Below are positions 1-10,476 of a stretch of DNA of 64,000 nucleotides, in pieces. Source of the DNA: Azorinus chamasolen (Eukaryota; Mollusca; Bivalvia; Cardiida; Solecurtidae); contig OY755247.1 of assembly GCA_963576725.1 (NCBI GenBank), positions 14,634,526 through 14,698,525 of the forward strand, in the 5' to 3' direction. The notes beneath the pieces are model-generated. The model ran no database searches, was not told the origin of the DNA, and saw only the letters and a program-made list of their open reading frames with translations. Position 1 is the stretch's first letter. Each line of letters begins with the position of its first letter. The position numbers were made by a program, and so were the translations under genes.

Positions 1-61
1 AAATAGAGCTCGTGTGCCATTCGACTCGGTCGAGATTTTGAGAAATTGTTGACAGGAGTTT

Positions 62-126
62 CAAACAGCTTGGATCCTGTTGAGACGCCGAGTTACTCGG
101 CGTCTCGTCTGGATCTAAGCTGTTTG
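62..126. repeat. Family C-type hairpin core
   Basis: A 65-bp imperfect palindrome begins caaacagcttggatcc and ends ggatctaagctgtttg. Its apex is gacgccgagttactcggcgtc. The same stem recurs inside the full family C elements at 9050 and 38768, but here the ttaaccctttcgctgcca ends are missing. The flank ttgagaaattgttgac also occurs beside the copies near 14970 and 26300 (as agtttctcaaaa), so this is a subfamily. Confidence 0.75.
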
Positions 127-321
127 CAGCTGCGACCAAGGTCGCGGTTGACAGAATAAAGGTTAATTAAAACATTCAGCTTGTAATTCAAGTGCGTCGT
201 CATTCTTTAAGTATCAGATGCCCAACAGAAGAAAATCTGATACGGATCCCCGTAGCATTTACCACAATACACGAACAATTATTGTCTTTTATAGAAATAG
301 AAGAATAATTAGTTTATGAAG

Positions 322-528
322 TACAGTAGATCCCCTCTAATGTGACCACTTAAATGAATAAACATTAGTGTATTTGTAAGCAGGTGGTTGCTTAATGCAT
401 GACAAAAGAAATGCAGAAAGCTCTTTTAGCTTTATGCATTACTTTTGTCCAGCATTAAGCTACCACCTGAATCTAGCACCCAGAATTATACCTCTTTTGG
501 GTGGTTGCATTCGCGAGGTTTTATTGTA
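322..528. mobile_element. Family E hairpin MITE (TA-type)
   Basis: The terminal inverted repeats read TACAGTAGATCCCCTCTAAT on the left and gaggttttattgta on the right, with TA at both ends. The interior is a long hairpin (about 380-469) with arms ggtggttgcttaatgcatga and taagctaccacc. There is no coding capacity. TA flanks plus CAGTA ends suggest Tc1/mariner or pogo-like mobilisation, which is an inference. Confidence 0.75.
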
Positions 529-604
529 TTCTGTATGTTAGTGCACAGAGGACTTCTAAAATGTGTCATGGCAAAACAATGCAATTCTATGTTGAGAGAG
601 ATGT

Positions 605-800
605 TAGGTAACTCTTTACTTCATATAAACACCTTTCCGTGCCTTTGCAAACAGAGTAGACCCTAATCAGACAGCGCATGTAGTAACTATCTGATCAGGT
701 TCTGCTCTGTTTGCTTGTAGGATTACATAGATCTGATCCCACAGTTTTTGTCTAAGCCAAAACTTCCCTTGAAAAACAAATAATGTAGAGATTAAGTTAA
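605..800 (+). mobile_element. Family A hairpin MITE, degenerate ends
   Basis: The hairpin core at 647-714 runs from gcaaacagagtagacc to ggttctgctctgtttgc, with a decayed apex. Downstream, gattacatagatctgatccc matches the internal sequence of other A1-subfamily copies. The left end (aactctttacttcat) and the right end are degenerate, so the limits are approximate. Confidence 0.65.
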
Positions 801-853
801 TGGATATTCAGAAATGGATAAATGCATGTACAAATGTTTATTAGAGAGACATG

Positions 854-1026
854 TTAACCCATTCCCTCATAGGCTATTTTTAGATCCAACCTCTTTGAAT
901 AAATCTACTGAAAAGAAGATATATAGGAACTAGAGAAAAGGATTTTTTTTAGATTTTTGTAGTTTTGAAACCATTGTGATAAATAGAGCATTTGCACAAT
1001 GGTTTCAAGAAGTGGCTTTTACAGGA
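854..1026 (+). mobile_element. Family B hairpin MITE, truncated
   Basis: It starts with TTAACCCATTCCCTCATAGG and contains the family B body (gatccaacctctttgaataa) and the left stem gaaaccattgtgataaatag. The apex and part of the right stem are deleted (…catttgcacaatggtttc). The element runs into the minisatellite at about 1027, so its right end is missing. Confidence 0.7.
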
Positions 1027-2795
1027 CTATAATATTGGCTGCAACTGACAGGCATAAAAGACTACACTATTGGCTGCAACTGACAGACATACAATCCTAA
1101 ACTATTGGCTGCAACTGACAGGCATACAAGACTAAACTATTGGCTGCAACTGACAGGCATACAAGACTATACTATTGGTTGCAACTGACAGACATACAAG
1201 ACTAAACTATTGGCTGCAACTGACAGGCATACAAGACTATACTATTGGCTGCAACTGACAGACATACAAGCCTAAACTATTGGCTGCAACTGACAGGCAT
1301 ACAAGACTAAACTATTGGCTGCAACTGACAGGCATACAAGACTATACTATTGGTTGCAACTGACAGGCATACAAGACTAAACTATTGGCTGCAACTGACA
1401 GGCATACAAGACTATACTATTGGCTGCAACTGACAGACATACAAGCCTAAACTATTGGCTGCAACTGACAGGCATACAAGACTAAACTATTGGCTGCAAC
1501 TGACAGGCATACAAGATTATACTATTGGTTGCAACTGACAGGCATACAATACTATACTATCTGTAGCAACTGACAGACATACAATACTATACTATTGGTT
1601 GCAACTGACAGGCATACAATACTATACTATCTGTAGCAACTGACAGACATACAATACTATACTATTGGTTGCAACTGACAGACATACAATACTATACTAT
1701 TGGTTGCAACTGACAGACATACAATACTATACTATTGGTTGCAACTGACTGACATACAATATAGCAACTGACAGACATACAAGATAGCAACTGACAGACA
1801 TACAATACCATACTATTGTTTGCAACTGAAAGACAAACAAACCTATGCTGTCGGTAGCAACTGACAGACATACAAGACCATACTATTGTTTGCAACTGAC
1901 CGACAAACAAGCCTATACTGTTGGTAGCAAGTGACGGACATACAAGATACCAACTGACAGACATACAATATAGCAACTGACAGACATACAAGATACCAAC
2001 TGACAGACATACAATACCATACTATTGTTTGCAACTGAAAGACAAACACACCTATGCTGTCGGTAGCAACTGACAGACATACAAGACTATTTTATTGTTT
2101 GCAACTGACAGACAAACAAGCCAATACTTTTGGTAGCAACTGACAGACATACAAAACTATACTACTGTTTGCAACTGACAGACAAACAAGCCTATACTGT
2201 TGGTAGCAACTGACAGACATACAAGATACCAACTGACAGACATACAATACCATACTATTGTTTGCAACTGAAAGACAAACAAACCTATGCTGTCGGTAGC
2301 AACTGACAGACATACAAGACTATTTTATTGTTTGCAACTGACAGACAAACAAGCCAATACTTTTGGTAGCAACTGACAGACATACAAAACTATACTACTG
2401 TTTGCAACTGACAGACATACACGGCTATACTGTTGGTAGCAACTGACAGACATACAAGATACCAACTGACAGACATACAATATAGCAACTGACAGACATA
2501 CAAGACTATACTGTTGGTAGCAACTGACAGACAAACAAGACTATACTGTTGGTAGCAACTGACAGACAAACATGACTATACTGTTGGTAGCAACTGACAG
2601 ACAAACAAGACTATACTGTTGGTAGCAACTGACAGACAAACAAGACTATACTGTTGGTAGCAACTGACAGACAAACAAGACTATACTGTTGGTAGCAACT
2701 GACAGACAAACACGCCTATAATGTTGTTAGCAACTGACAGACAAACAAGACTATACTGTTGGTAGCAACTGACAGATATACAATACTATATTCCA
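1027..2795. repeat. 35-bp minisatellite, about 50 units
   Basis: Tandem units of 35 bp centre on tggctgcaactgacaggcat. Copies at about 1041, 1076 and 1111 are exactly 35 bp apart. After about 1750 some units are shortened to about 23 bp (caactgacagacatacaat). A larger block is duplicated in tandem: agatacc-anchored segments at 1991, 2224 and 2457 lie 233 bp apart. Minus-strand open frames here (repeated LYVCQL) are products of the repeat, not genes. Confidence 0.92.
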
Positions 2796-2826
2796 ATTTC
2801 TTTCATTGTGTTTCATATTTTTATGC

Positions 2827-3044
2827 TCAACTATTTACTCCATAAATACGCCTTGCAAACAGAGTAGACGGATATCAGATCAGATCAGATCAGGGTTTGT
2901 TCTGTTTGCTTATAATATAGATTTGATTCTATAATTTCTGCCATGACCAAAACGCCGTGTCCATGCGCTATTGTAACAATTAATTAAATTCATATTAATG
3001 ACGTCATTATATCTTACATGAATACTTATGGAGGAATTGATTAA
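2827..3044 (+). mobile_element. Family A hairpin MITE
   Basis: The core at 2855-2909 is gcaaacagagtagacg…gttctgtttgc. Its apex is replaced by a short run of gatca repeats (atcagatcagatcagatcag). The downstream A1 body (tagatttgattctataattt, then taatgacgtcattat) is recognisable. The right end is a degenerate gaattgattaa. Confidence 0.7.
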
Positions 3045-3437
3045 AGTATTCGTGATACTGGTCTTTTACGTGTTTCATTATTTCATATATATTAACCATA
3101 GGACTCCCATGCACTGTCATGCTCACTGTTCAGGGTCTGCACTGTTTGTCATTCAAAATCCCCCAACAAGTTTAAACCTTATATAATGAATGGACTCTAC
3201 ATTTACACACTGGTGGACTATTCCTCTCTTAGAATTCGGGATTGGAAGGGTTAAATTAGACTTCGTATGGAAAACGTAACCATCATGATGGTAACTCAAT
3301 ACACTCTACATCTGATACATGCAATAAAACTAATATTAAAAAGATAATTATAATGAAGTTCCAGTTTCAGCTTAACCCAGCAATTCGGAATACTGATTAT
3401 CATAATCATATCTCATATCTCGAGTATTATAAGCTAC
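3045..3437. other. No gene seen
   Basis: AT-rich sequence with no open frame worth calling. A short piece near 3130 (cagggtctgcactgtttg) may be a decayed right arm of a family A hairpin. Confidence 0.4.
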
Positions 3438-3617
3438 CAGTAAACCCCCTCTAAACCGGAATTCTAGCAGAGAATAAGTTAGATACATTTAGGCTGGTGG
3501 CTGCTAAATGCAGGGTAAAAGTCATGCAGAAAGCTCCTAGGAGCATTAAGCTGCCAACTGCTTCCAAGGCCGATATTTATACCAAACTTTAACGCCCTGT
3601 TTAAAGAGGGTTTACTG
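3438..3617. mobile_element. Family L hairpin MITE
   Basis: The ends are ccagtaaaccccctctaaac and aaagagggtttactg. The interior has hairpin arms ggctggtggctgctaaatgc and taagctgccaactgc around the apex gctcctaggagc. The same family appears at 26611-26799. Termini resemble family E, so this is probably a TA-type relative. Confidence 0.65.
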
Positions 3618-3747
3618 CAGTCTGTTCCAATATACAGACAGATCATCAGATTTTGGATTATAGGCATACTAATGCTAGTTTCATACACGTATGAATAGTT
3701 GGTCTAACTGTTGAGACTGAGAGAGTCAGAGAATGATTTGGTAGATA

Positions 3748-4005
3748 TTAACTCTTTACCCCTTGAATATTAGTGTGAAAGGTAATGACGTCATGCCTAT
3801 TAATTATATAAATTGTTAAATAAACACATGGGCAAGGGGCTATTTGGCTATTACAGAACCTGTAGAATCATGTCTATATCATAAGCAAACATAGCAGACC
3901 CAAATCATAGCAGACCCAAATCAGACGGCTCCTATAGGAGCCGTCTGATCTGGGTCTACTCTGTTTGCAAATGCATAGACAGGCTTATTTATGGAATAAA
4001 TATTT
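3748..4005 (-). mobile_element. Family A hairpin MITE, minus orientation
   Basis: It begins TTAACTCTTTACCCC. The hairpin at 3885-3968 has a near-perfect apex cggctcctataggagccg. The left arm carries an extra 16-bp tandem copy of atagcagacccaaatc (3891-3922), so the stem is asymmetric. The far end is not clear. Confidence 0.7.
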
Positions 4006-4596
4006 CAGAAATAACCCCGGTGTTATCAGTTACCTGATATAAATGAACACTATTCGTCCATGGCAAATCTGTATAGTGTCTTTAACTGAGGTAAAACAAT
4101 GTCAAATCTTACATATGTCAAATTGCACTGACATATAAACATACAAAATGATACATATCACATTATATGCATCAGGAATTACTTCTAATTTAGCTGTACA
4201 TTGTTCGATTTAGATAGAATGCACTGTACATTTACCGGTATCTCCTCACTGTAGATAGAGATTACCTGGTGATCAGTGAAGTGTAGCATGTAGTAAGTTT
4301 AGGACACGAACAGGTGGACAAGCAGGTCTAGTGTGTAGCTATTTATAGCTTTGCGGGTGGTCAACGTGTAGTGTCTTTGTCAGAACTATACCACCTGCTG
4401 AGATGGACAGTCATGCCGTGTTAGCTGTCTGGGGTGAACCAGAATTAGATGACTGTAAGTTCTATTGATTTTATATGGCCTACTGCAATGACTGAAATAC
4501 TTTGCAGTTTATATGCTGCATTAAAATGCCTTAAATTTAGCCCCGTCTGCTTAAACATTTTAGGCGGCCTTTGGGTATCGCAATGAGGCTCCTACA
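4006..4596. other. No gene seen
   Basis: AT-rich, non-repetitive to my eye. No long open frame, RNA motif or recognisable repeat was found. Confidence 0.4.
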
Positions 4597-4793
4597 TACA
4601 GTAAAGCTCCTCTAATGCGATCATCAAAACCAGGTCAAATTCTGGATGTTAAAGGCAGGTGGTAGCTTAATGCATGACGAAAGTTTTGCAGAAAGCTCTC
4701 TGTATAACTTTCGTCCTGCATTAAGCAACCACCTGCTATTGAAGACGGTCATGTATGTTCATTAAGTGGTCGCATTAGAGGGGTTTTACTGTA
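4597..4793. mobile_element. Family E hairpin MITE, full length
   Basis: TA-bounded termini are TACAGTAAAGCTCCTCTAAT and attagaggggttttactgta. The central hairpin has arms ggcaggtggtagcttaatgc and gcattaagcaaccacctgc. It is a clear complete copy of about 197 bp. It has no coding capacity. Confidence 0.82.
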
Positions 4794-4979
4794 ATACATT
4801 GGTCCATAGTTCCATGTTTACGGTCCAGTTTAGACGCATTGTCCCAGTATACATAGATGGTCCAGTAGACGTAGACGAAGCTGGATTGCGAGCATCTGTC
4901 AATTGGGAGCTAATTTTATTAGCTAGAAACAGTTCTAGACGTAACTTTATGGTGAAAAGCTAGATGCTTACCCGACGTA

Positions 4980-5425
4980 CTGGAAGTTGTGTGCTCACTG
5001 CTAACTAGCTGAGTGTTTTAATAATTTGGACTTGTGCTTTAAGCTGTGTGCTTTATTTAGATTGATTTATGTAATTAAGATTGTGTGATTTATTATACTC
5101 AAAATGACTGGGGGCTGAGTGCCACTGAAATAGCTGTGTGATTTCAACTTAGATAGCTGTGTGCTTTAAATTTAGATAGGTGTGTGCTTTAAATTAACAT
5201 AGCTTGGTGTTTTATCACAAACTCTGAACCGAAAATAGTGAAGACCTATGTTTGTGCATTTGTAGCTTATTACAGATTTTAGTGACTTATTTTCTGTGTG
5301 CAGATGCTTGATTCTTAATGAGACCTGCAGGACATTGAATTACCAGTAATAGCTGTGTGCTAAAATACGTAATACAGAGTGTTCTTAGTGAGAACTGAGG
5401 TTTCAAGTTACCCAATTACATTTTG
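4980..5425. repeat. Low-order agctgtgtgctttaaat repeats
   Basis: The phrase agctgtgtgctttaaattt and shortened forms recur irregularly (near 5040, 5150, 5170, 5200 and 5350). The pattern is weak and no unit length is constant. No gene is visible. Confidence 0.4.
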
Positions 5426-5632
5426 GATCCAGAGCGTCTAGATACTTATAAAACTTTTAGTTGAGTCTGAGTTCGTTCTCAAGCTTTTGATTGGTGAGAT
5501 TTGAGCCTATGGCTCAAATCTGACCAATCAAAAGCTTGAGAACTCAAATCTGACCAATCAAAAGCTTGAGAACGAAGTCAGACTCAACTAAAAAGCTTTA
5601 TAAGCATGGACCCAGAGCGTCTAGATACTTAT
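5426..5632. mobile_element. Family G long palindrome with flanking direct repeats
   Basis: The palindrome (about 5445-5604) has arms cttataaaacttttagttga and tcaactaaaaagctttataag with apex gagcctatggctc. An inner piece of the right arm (aactcaaatctgaccaatca onward) is duplicated in tandem. The palindrome is flanked by a 24-bp direct repeat containing ccagagcgtctagatactta, at 5430 and 5611. The related copy at 15076 lacks this flank. Confidence 0.75.
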
Positions 5633-5756
5633 GATTACGTGTAGCATGATAATAGTATATGTGTACGTGTAAATAGTGTTCTGCGAGAGTGAGCGAGTGA
5701 TGGGTTAGTTTTTATATTGAAGCTCGTATGATGTGTGTCTTTATAACAAATAAATC

Positions 5757-5935
5757 TTAACAGAGCTCCAGATAAGATGCGTAAATTAAAGTATTTTCAA
5801 ATATAACTTTTTTTATTTCTCCACCAAACCCTATGTTGTGACCACTCTTTAGAATCGTCTGAGTGGTCACAACATAGGGTTTGGTGGAGAAATGACGATT
5901 TTAGTATTTGAGTACGCATCGTTATCTGTAGCTAT
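5757..5935. mobile_element. Family F palindromic element
   Basis: The stem atttctccaccaaaccctat is paired with its reverse complement at 5815-5892, with part of one arm lost at the apex (tttagaatcgtctgag). One flank, agataagatgcgtaaattaa, also flanks (inverted) the copies ending near 8165 and 12540. It therefore belongs to the element. The class is not known. Confidence 0.7.
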
Positions 5936-6263
5936 GAATCTACAAACGTTACCTGGCTCCTTGTTGGAATTTCTGACAATATACATATAGTGATGTTACA
6001 TGTAACCTCGTGTGTTTCAAACATCAATATAATTAATCTAATGTATTATGTCATCAAAGTATACATCATTCATTGAATTGGTACATGTACTAATCCCTGC
6101 AAACGAAACGATGAAGGGGAACACAGATCAAAGTGGAAAGAATGGGTCTATATATGCATACCATGTACTTTTATGAAATACGATGATAGAAAGCTTTAGA
6201 TGCGATGATAGTATTGTAGTAGTTAGGCATCTGAATGTAATACGAAGCATATGGAAAGAGACT
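5936..6263. other. No gene seen
   Basis: AT-rich spacer between elements F and J. No long open frame or recognisable repeat. Confidence 0.4.
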
Positions 6264-7279
6264 TACAGGGTGTCCCAGAAAAAATGCAAATTCCTTATTA
6301 CTCTAAATCTTTTCAACCGATAGAAAAGTTTTATATACCAGTTTTACAACAGTGGTGCAAATTTGTGTAAAATGACAGCTTAAATGTTGTTGTTTTTTAT
6401 AGATTTTCAGATTTTACGTAGATACTGAAAGGACCCTGTTTTCAATTTTCTCAGAAATAGGAATAAGTACATTTGAAAAGAACTTGGCATTTTATCTCAT
6501 TTATTCGTCACAAACTGTGTCACCAATGTTTATTAAAACTAATTAACTTGTAACAAATGTAAAGTTCTGTAATACACTTGTAAAATACTACATTTAAAAG
6601 AAAATATAACAACAGCTTAGTTAATAAGTCCATCAAATGTGATCTCAATTAATTAGCTGAAGTCCTAATCAATTTGTATCGCAGAAATACTAAGGTATTA
6701 CATGTAGTAACACGTTATCAACTGTTGAAAACAAAATTAATTAATCAATTATGGTTTAAGTGATTATTTCAACAAGTACCGTAATGCTGTTCAAAAGATA
6801 ATCTGTTTTGAGAGCCTTGCCCATTAAAACGACTCCATATTTTCATTGGCTGCTTAACATTTTGAGAATTGTTTGTTATCTCTGAACATATGCCATAAAA
6901 TAAAATATTTTTCTGTCTATCTATGCACATATTGTACGGGCCTGGATCATTCGTTAACAGCTAAAAGTACCATAAAAGTGGAAGATTTAATACCGGGATG
7001 TGACAAATGCCACTAACACACGTGTAAGTATTATTCTGGTTACAAAAAGAGTTATATTGGTTATCCGCTGAACAATATATTATCAACAGGGTAAATGTGT
7101 GACGAAATTCGTATTCCTGGGAAAAGTGAAAACAGGGTGCCTTCAGTATTTACGCAATATCTCAAAACCTATAAAAGCATCGAAGTTGTAATTTTACACA
7201 AACGTGAACTACTCTCGTACCTAAAAATTGGTGTATAGGGAATTGAAAGTGGGTTTCATTTTTTCTTGGACACCCTGTA
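6264..7279. mobile_element. J: mariner-like non-autonomous element with long inverted ends
   Basis: The ends TACAGGGTGTCCCAGAAAAA and ttcttggacaccctgta are inverted. The similarity extends about 215 bp inward on both sides: 6264-6480 pairs with about 7060-7279, including gatactgaaaggaccctgtt against aacagggtgccttcagtatt. Both ends have TA. Length is about 1016 bp and no transposase is left inside. A truncated copy, J2, is at 37311. The TA-plus-CAGGGTGTCCCA terminus fits Tc1/mariner; this assignment is inferred. Confidence 0.8.
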
Positions 7280-7282
7280 TAG

Positions 7283-7700
7283 ACACAAGGGTATTCCAAT
7301 ATAGCATTCATAGTCAGGTCAACATGAAATATGAAACATATCGAAAAAGAAGTATAATATCCAAGGGTATTCCAATATAACATCAATAGGTGTACCTGAA
7401 ATTTGAAACATAGAACAAAAGTAATATATATATTCAAGGGAATTCAAATATGGCACCAATGGGTCTATCTGAAATATGAAACATAGAGCAAAAGTAGTAC
7501 ATTGTATACATCGAAGGGTATTCCAATATAGCATTCATATTTCTCTCTGTGATATGAAACATATCGAAAAAGTAGAATAGATTCAAGGGCATTCCAATAT
7601 AGCATTCGTATGTCAACATGAAATATGAAAAATACCGTAAAATAAGTATAGATCCTAGGGCATTCCAATATAGCATTTATAGGTCTACATGAAACATTTC
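7283..7700. repeat. Tandem ~74-bp repeat, about 6 units
   Basis: The phrase aagggtattccaatatagca starts units at about 7286, 7362, 7435, 7512, 7583 and 7655, spacing 71-77 bp. Each unit also holds gaaatatgaaacata. It starts immediately after the right end of element J. Minus-strand open frames here (repeated MLYWN) are repeat artefacts. Confidence 0.85.
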
Positions 7701-7749
7701 AGGCGAGAAATAGTACCACCGTTCAGTTATTGAACATATGCGTCTTGAA

Positions 7750-7916
7750 AACCAGGTGGATGCGTTAAATTAATGCTGGGCAAAAGTAATGCAGAACACT
7801 CCTATAGGAGCTTTCTGAAATATATTTGACCTGAGTTAAACTACCACCTGCCTAACAGACCCATAAATAGTTATTTTTGATGGCCGCTTTAGCGTAAAAT
7901 TAATCTCACTGTATAG
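7750..7916. mobile_element. Family E/M-like hairpin MITE, left end lost
   Basis: The hairpin arms ccaggtggatgcgttaaatt and taaactaccacctg surround the apex actcctataggagctttc. The right end (atggccgctttagcg…ctcactgta) is decayed. The left terminus is absent. Confidence 0.6.
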
Positions 7917-8007
7917 TAGCATCATGTTTGATGGGGTTTATCTCTTCTATTCAAGATATAGTAGAAGAGCAAGAGACGCATGCGCGTACTCAGATATTAA
8001 AAACGTC

Positions 8008-8165
8008 ATTTCTCCATCAAACTCTATGTTGTGACCACTCTTTAGAATCGTCTCGAAGAGACGATTCTAAAGAGTGGTCACAACATTGGGTTTGGTGGAG
8101 AAATAAAGAAGTTATTCTTGAAAATGTTTTAATTTACGCATCTTACTTAGAGCCCTGTAGTAGTA
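8008..8165. mobile_element. Family F palindromic element
   Basis: A 97-bp near-perfect palindrome (8008-8104) has stem atttctccatcaaactctat and apex gaatcgtctcgaagagacgattc. It is followed by aaataaagaagtta and aatttacgcatctta, the shared one-sided flank of the family. Confidence 0.8.
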
Positions 8166-8224
8166 TACTTATAGTATAATACAACCATTCCTCTGATAGG
8201 GGCGTCTTGTTTAACACAATGGCA

Positions 8225-8386
8225 CACAAGGTTGACCCAGCTCCTGTAGGAACCGTCTGATCAGGGCCTGATCTCTTTGCTTATGGTATGGTACAGATCT
8301 GATTCTACAATATCTGAAGACATTTTCAGCAAAATAATATTTATAATATTAATTCCTACATGAATATTCATTTCGTAAAGGATTAA
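8225..8386 (+). mobile_element. Family A MITE, 5' truncated
   Basis: Only the right half of the hairpin is kept (ctcctgtaggaaccgtctga…ctctttgc). It is followed by the A1 body (tacagatctgattctacaat) and an end aaaggattaa. It abuts the next A copy. Confidence 0.6.
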
Positions 8387-8595
8387 GCCTTTCTACACCT
8401 TTGCAGAGTAGACCCAGACCAGACTATAGCCGTCTGACCAGGGTCTGCTATGTTTTTCTTATGATATAGATATGACTCTGCAGTTTCTTCCTTGGCCAAA
8501 CTTTCCTATGTCCATGAGCTGTTATAACAATTAATATAATTAATATTCATTATGTCGTTATTTCTTTCATGAATATTCATGGAGTAAAGGGTTAA
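8383..8595 (+). mobile_element. Family A hairpin MITE
   Basis: It starts attaagcctttctacacctt, has a decayed hairpin at about 8402-8456, and then the A1 body (gatatagatatgactctgca, catgaatattcatggagt). It ends aaagggttaa. Together with the preceding copy it forms a head-to-tail pair that may share a TTAA. Confidence 0.65.
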
Positions 8596-8612
8596 TTTCG
8601 AAAGTATTGAGA

Positions 8613-9040
8613 ACAAGTGAAAAGAGAAAATGCATTGTGGTTACTGGTTTAATATGAGAGCTGCATAGTGTCTACTAAAAATGAGAGTATAAAATGTGAC
8701 ATTATGATGATACATACATGTATACTAATGAAATTGGTATGTGAAAGGTTTGGTATGAACTTATCTTGATTGTCAAGTTTAAAGTGATGTTATTTGGGGA
8801 AGTGAGAGAGATTTTTTATTAAAATGGGCATATGTTTGTTTTTTTGTCTCGTATCTGTATTTGTCTGCAGCAATTAAAACCTCCGCCATTGTATCTTCTT
8901 TCTGGGGAATAGTATCTAAATGGCATAGAGTTGTAAGGATTTGCCTATCAGCAAGGTTAATTGGCGACAAGTGTGATATTGTACGGTCATGTCCATCGCT
9001 ATCGCGACGAGCATATGAGACCGCACAGTATCCCACACAC
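8613..9040. repeat. Left arm of a 1.86-kb inverted repeat
   Basis: This segment is the inverse of 10031-10476. Matching landmarks are gaaaatgcattgtggttac against gtaaccacaatgcattttc, atgagagtataaaatgtgac against gtcacattttatactctcat, and taattggcgacaagtgtgat against atcacacttgtcgccaatta. Arms have diverged by indels, including a (TC)n expansion on the right. The loop contains MITEs C and D. Confidence 0.8.
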
Positions 9041-9049
9041 GGAGAACCT

Positions 9050-9254
9050 TAACCCTTTCGCTGCCAATGCCGGATCTGTGATTACCTATGCAAACAGTTT
9101 GGATCCAGATGAGACGCCGAGTAACTCGGCGTCTCATCAGGATCCAAATTGTTTGTTACTGTTACTATGTTTTTGAAACAAAAATGAAGAAAATAAAAAA
9201 AATGTAGCAGACGACAAAGTTAGCAGACGACATAATTTGGCAGCGAAAGGGTTA
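9050..9254. mobile_element. Family C hairpin MITE, full length
   Basis: The TTAA-type ends are taaccctttcgctgccaa and ttggcagcgaaagggtta. The off-centre hairpin at 9091-9155 has stem caaacagtttggatccagat and apex gacgccgagtaactcggcgtc. The body repeats gcagacgacaaagttagcag. A nearly identical copy lies at 38768-38983. Confidence 0.85.
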
Positions 9255-9631
9255 AAAACTTTTCATGATAATCAGATAAATATCCTAACTCGAATTTCGT
9301 CATGATACTGCTTCAATCTACCACCACTTAATAAATTTGTATTAATTAGTTATTTATCACAATGACAGATAAGTATCAATTAACTAGAAAAGTTTCATGT
9401 TACCACTTATCTAAAAATAGAAACGTATGTTTGAGTGACAGCTGGCAACGGCCATCTAATGTACACGTTCAGACAAGTTAACAAGAAAATTTTCGAGGAA
9501 GGTTTCGCGTTAATTATATTATGTGTTGACAGTATATGGCACTAACGGGCCTTTTTAATGCGACAAGATAATTATCAGGTTTTCATGAAAAGATTCCACT
9601 TACCGCTTAAATTAGACAATTCTGTGAGATA
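9255..9631. other. Loop sequence of the inverted repeat
   Basis: AT-rich and without open frames. Short phrases here (cttttcatgataatcagata, taccacttatc) recur inverted near 9570 and 9880 (aattatcaggttttcatgaa, aagtggtaagtgg). This suggests a smaller decayed inverted structure around MITE D. Confidence 0.4.
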
Positions 9632-9858
9632 TTAACCCATTTGCTCCATGGGTTATTCTATGATTATATATTGGATTAGTCCATTTTTGATCTGAGGAAT
9701 GCCTGGCATAAATTTTCATTTTCGTTTTGTTTTATTAAGAAATTCCTATCAGCAAACAGTGTAGACTCTGATCAGACGCCGCATTATGCGGCGTCTGATC
9801 AGAGTTTACACTGTTTGCCTACATCCCATATATGGGATCGTGGGAGCAAATGGGTTAA
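9632..9858. mobile_element. Family D hairpin MITE
   Basis: Ends are TTAACCCATTTGCTCCATGG and gggagcaaatgggttaa, bounded by TTAA. The hairpin at 9752-9818 is almost perfect, from gcaaacagtgtagactctga to its inverse, with apex gacgccgcattatgcggcgtc. It is about 227 bp and has no coding capacity. Confidence 0.85.
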
Positions 9859-10030
9859 CTGGAAACCTTTCACGAAAGCCAAGTGGTAAGTGGTGTTAGA
9901 TACCGGGTCACCATAACACATGCAATCTATCTGTTGAAAGATTTGTTTTTTCGGTCTTGAATTGGCGAAATTTGGGTTGCCTGTCTTTTGATATAATCTA
10001 GATACAATGGGTATTTTTACATATGAGGTA

Positions 10031-10249
10031 TGTGTGGGATAGTGTACGGTCTTATATGCCCGTCACGATAGCGACGGGCATGACCATACAATATCACACT
10101 TGTCGCCAATTAACCTTACTGATAGGTAAATCTTTACAACTCTACACCATTTTGATAATATTCTCCAGAAAGAAGATAAAATGGCGGAGGTTTTAATTGC
10201 TGCAGACACTTATAGATATGAGATTCTCCTGCAAAAAAATGCCAATTTT

Positions 10250-10301
<52 letters not shown>

Positions 10302-10476
10302 CATCCCCCCATCTCCCTCCCCCCACCACTTGCCTTTGTCACTGTGAATTATGCCCATTTTCGCTTGTCGCATTAGAGGGGTTTTACTGTATGTATCATC
10401 ATATTGTCACATTTTATACTCTCATATTTAGCAAACACAAACCTGTAACCACAATGCATTTTCTGCTTTGACTTGT
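10031..10476. repeat. Right arm of the 1.86-kb inverted repeat
   Basis: Inverse of 8613-9040. It contains a (TC)n microsatellite at about 10255-10297. It also contains a family E right end (tcgcattagaggggttttac, 10368-10391) that I do not see in the left arm, so part of it was gained after the arms formed. Confidence 0.78.
10255..10297. repeat. (TC)n microsatellite
   Basis: An uninterrupted run of ct dinucleotides of about 42 bp, followed by a C-rich tract. Confidence 0.95.

Noticed and set aside
445..666. 73-codon frame at the left end
   Set aside because: It covers parts of MITEs E and A.
1692..2534. Minus-strand frames with repeated LYVCQL peptides
   Set aside because: They lie wholly inside the 35-bp minisatellite and shift frame with unit length.
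1027..2795. CRISPR-like array
   Set aside because: Units are contiguous 35-bp tandem copies without unique spacers, and the context is eukaryotic.
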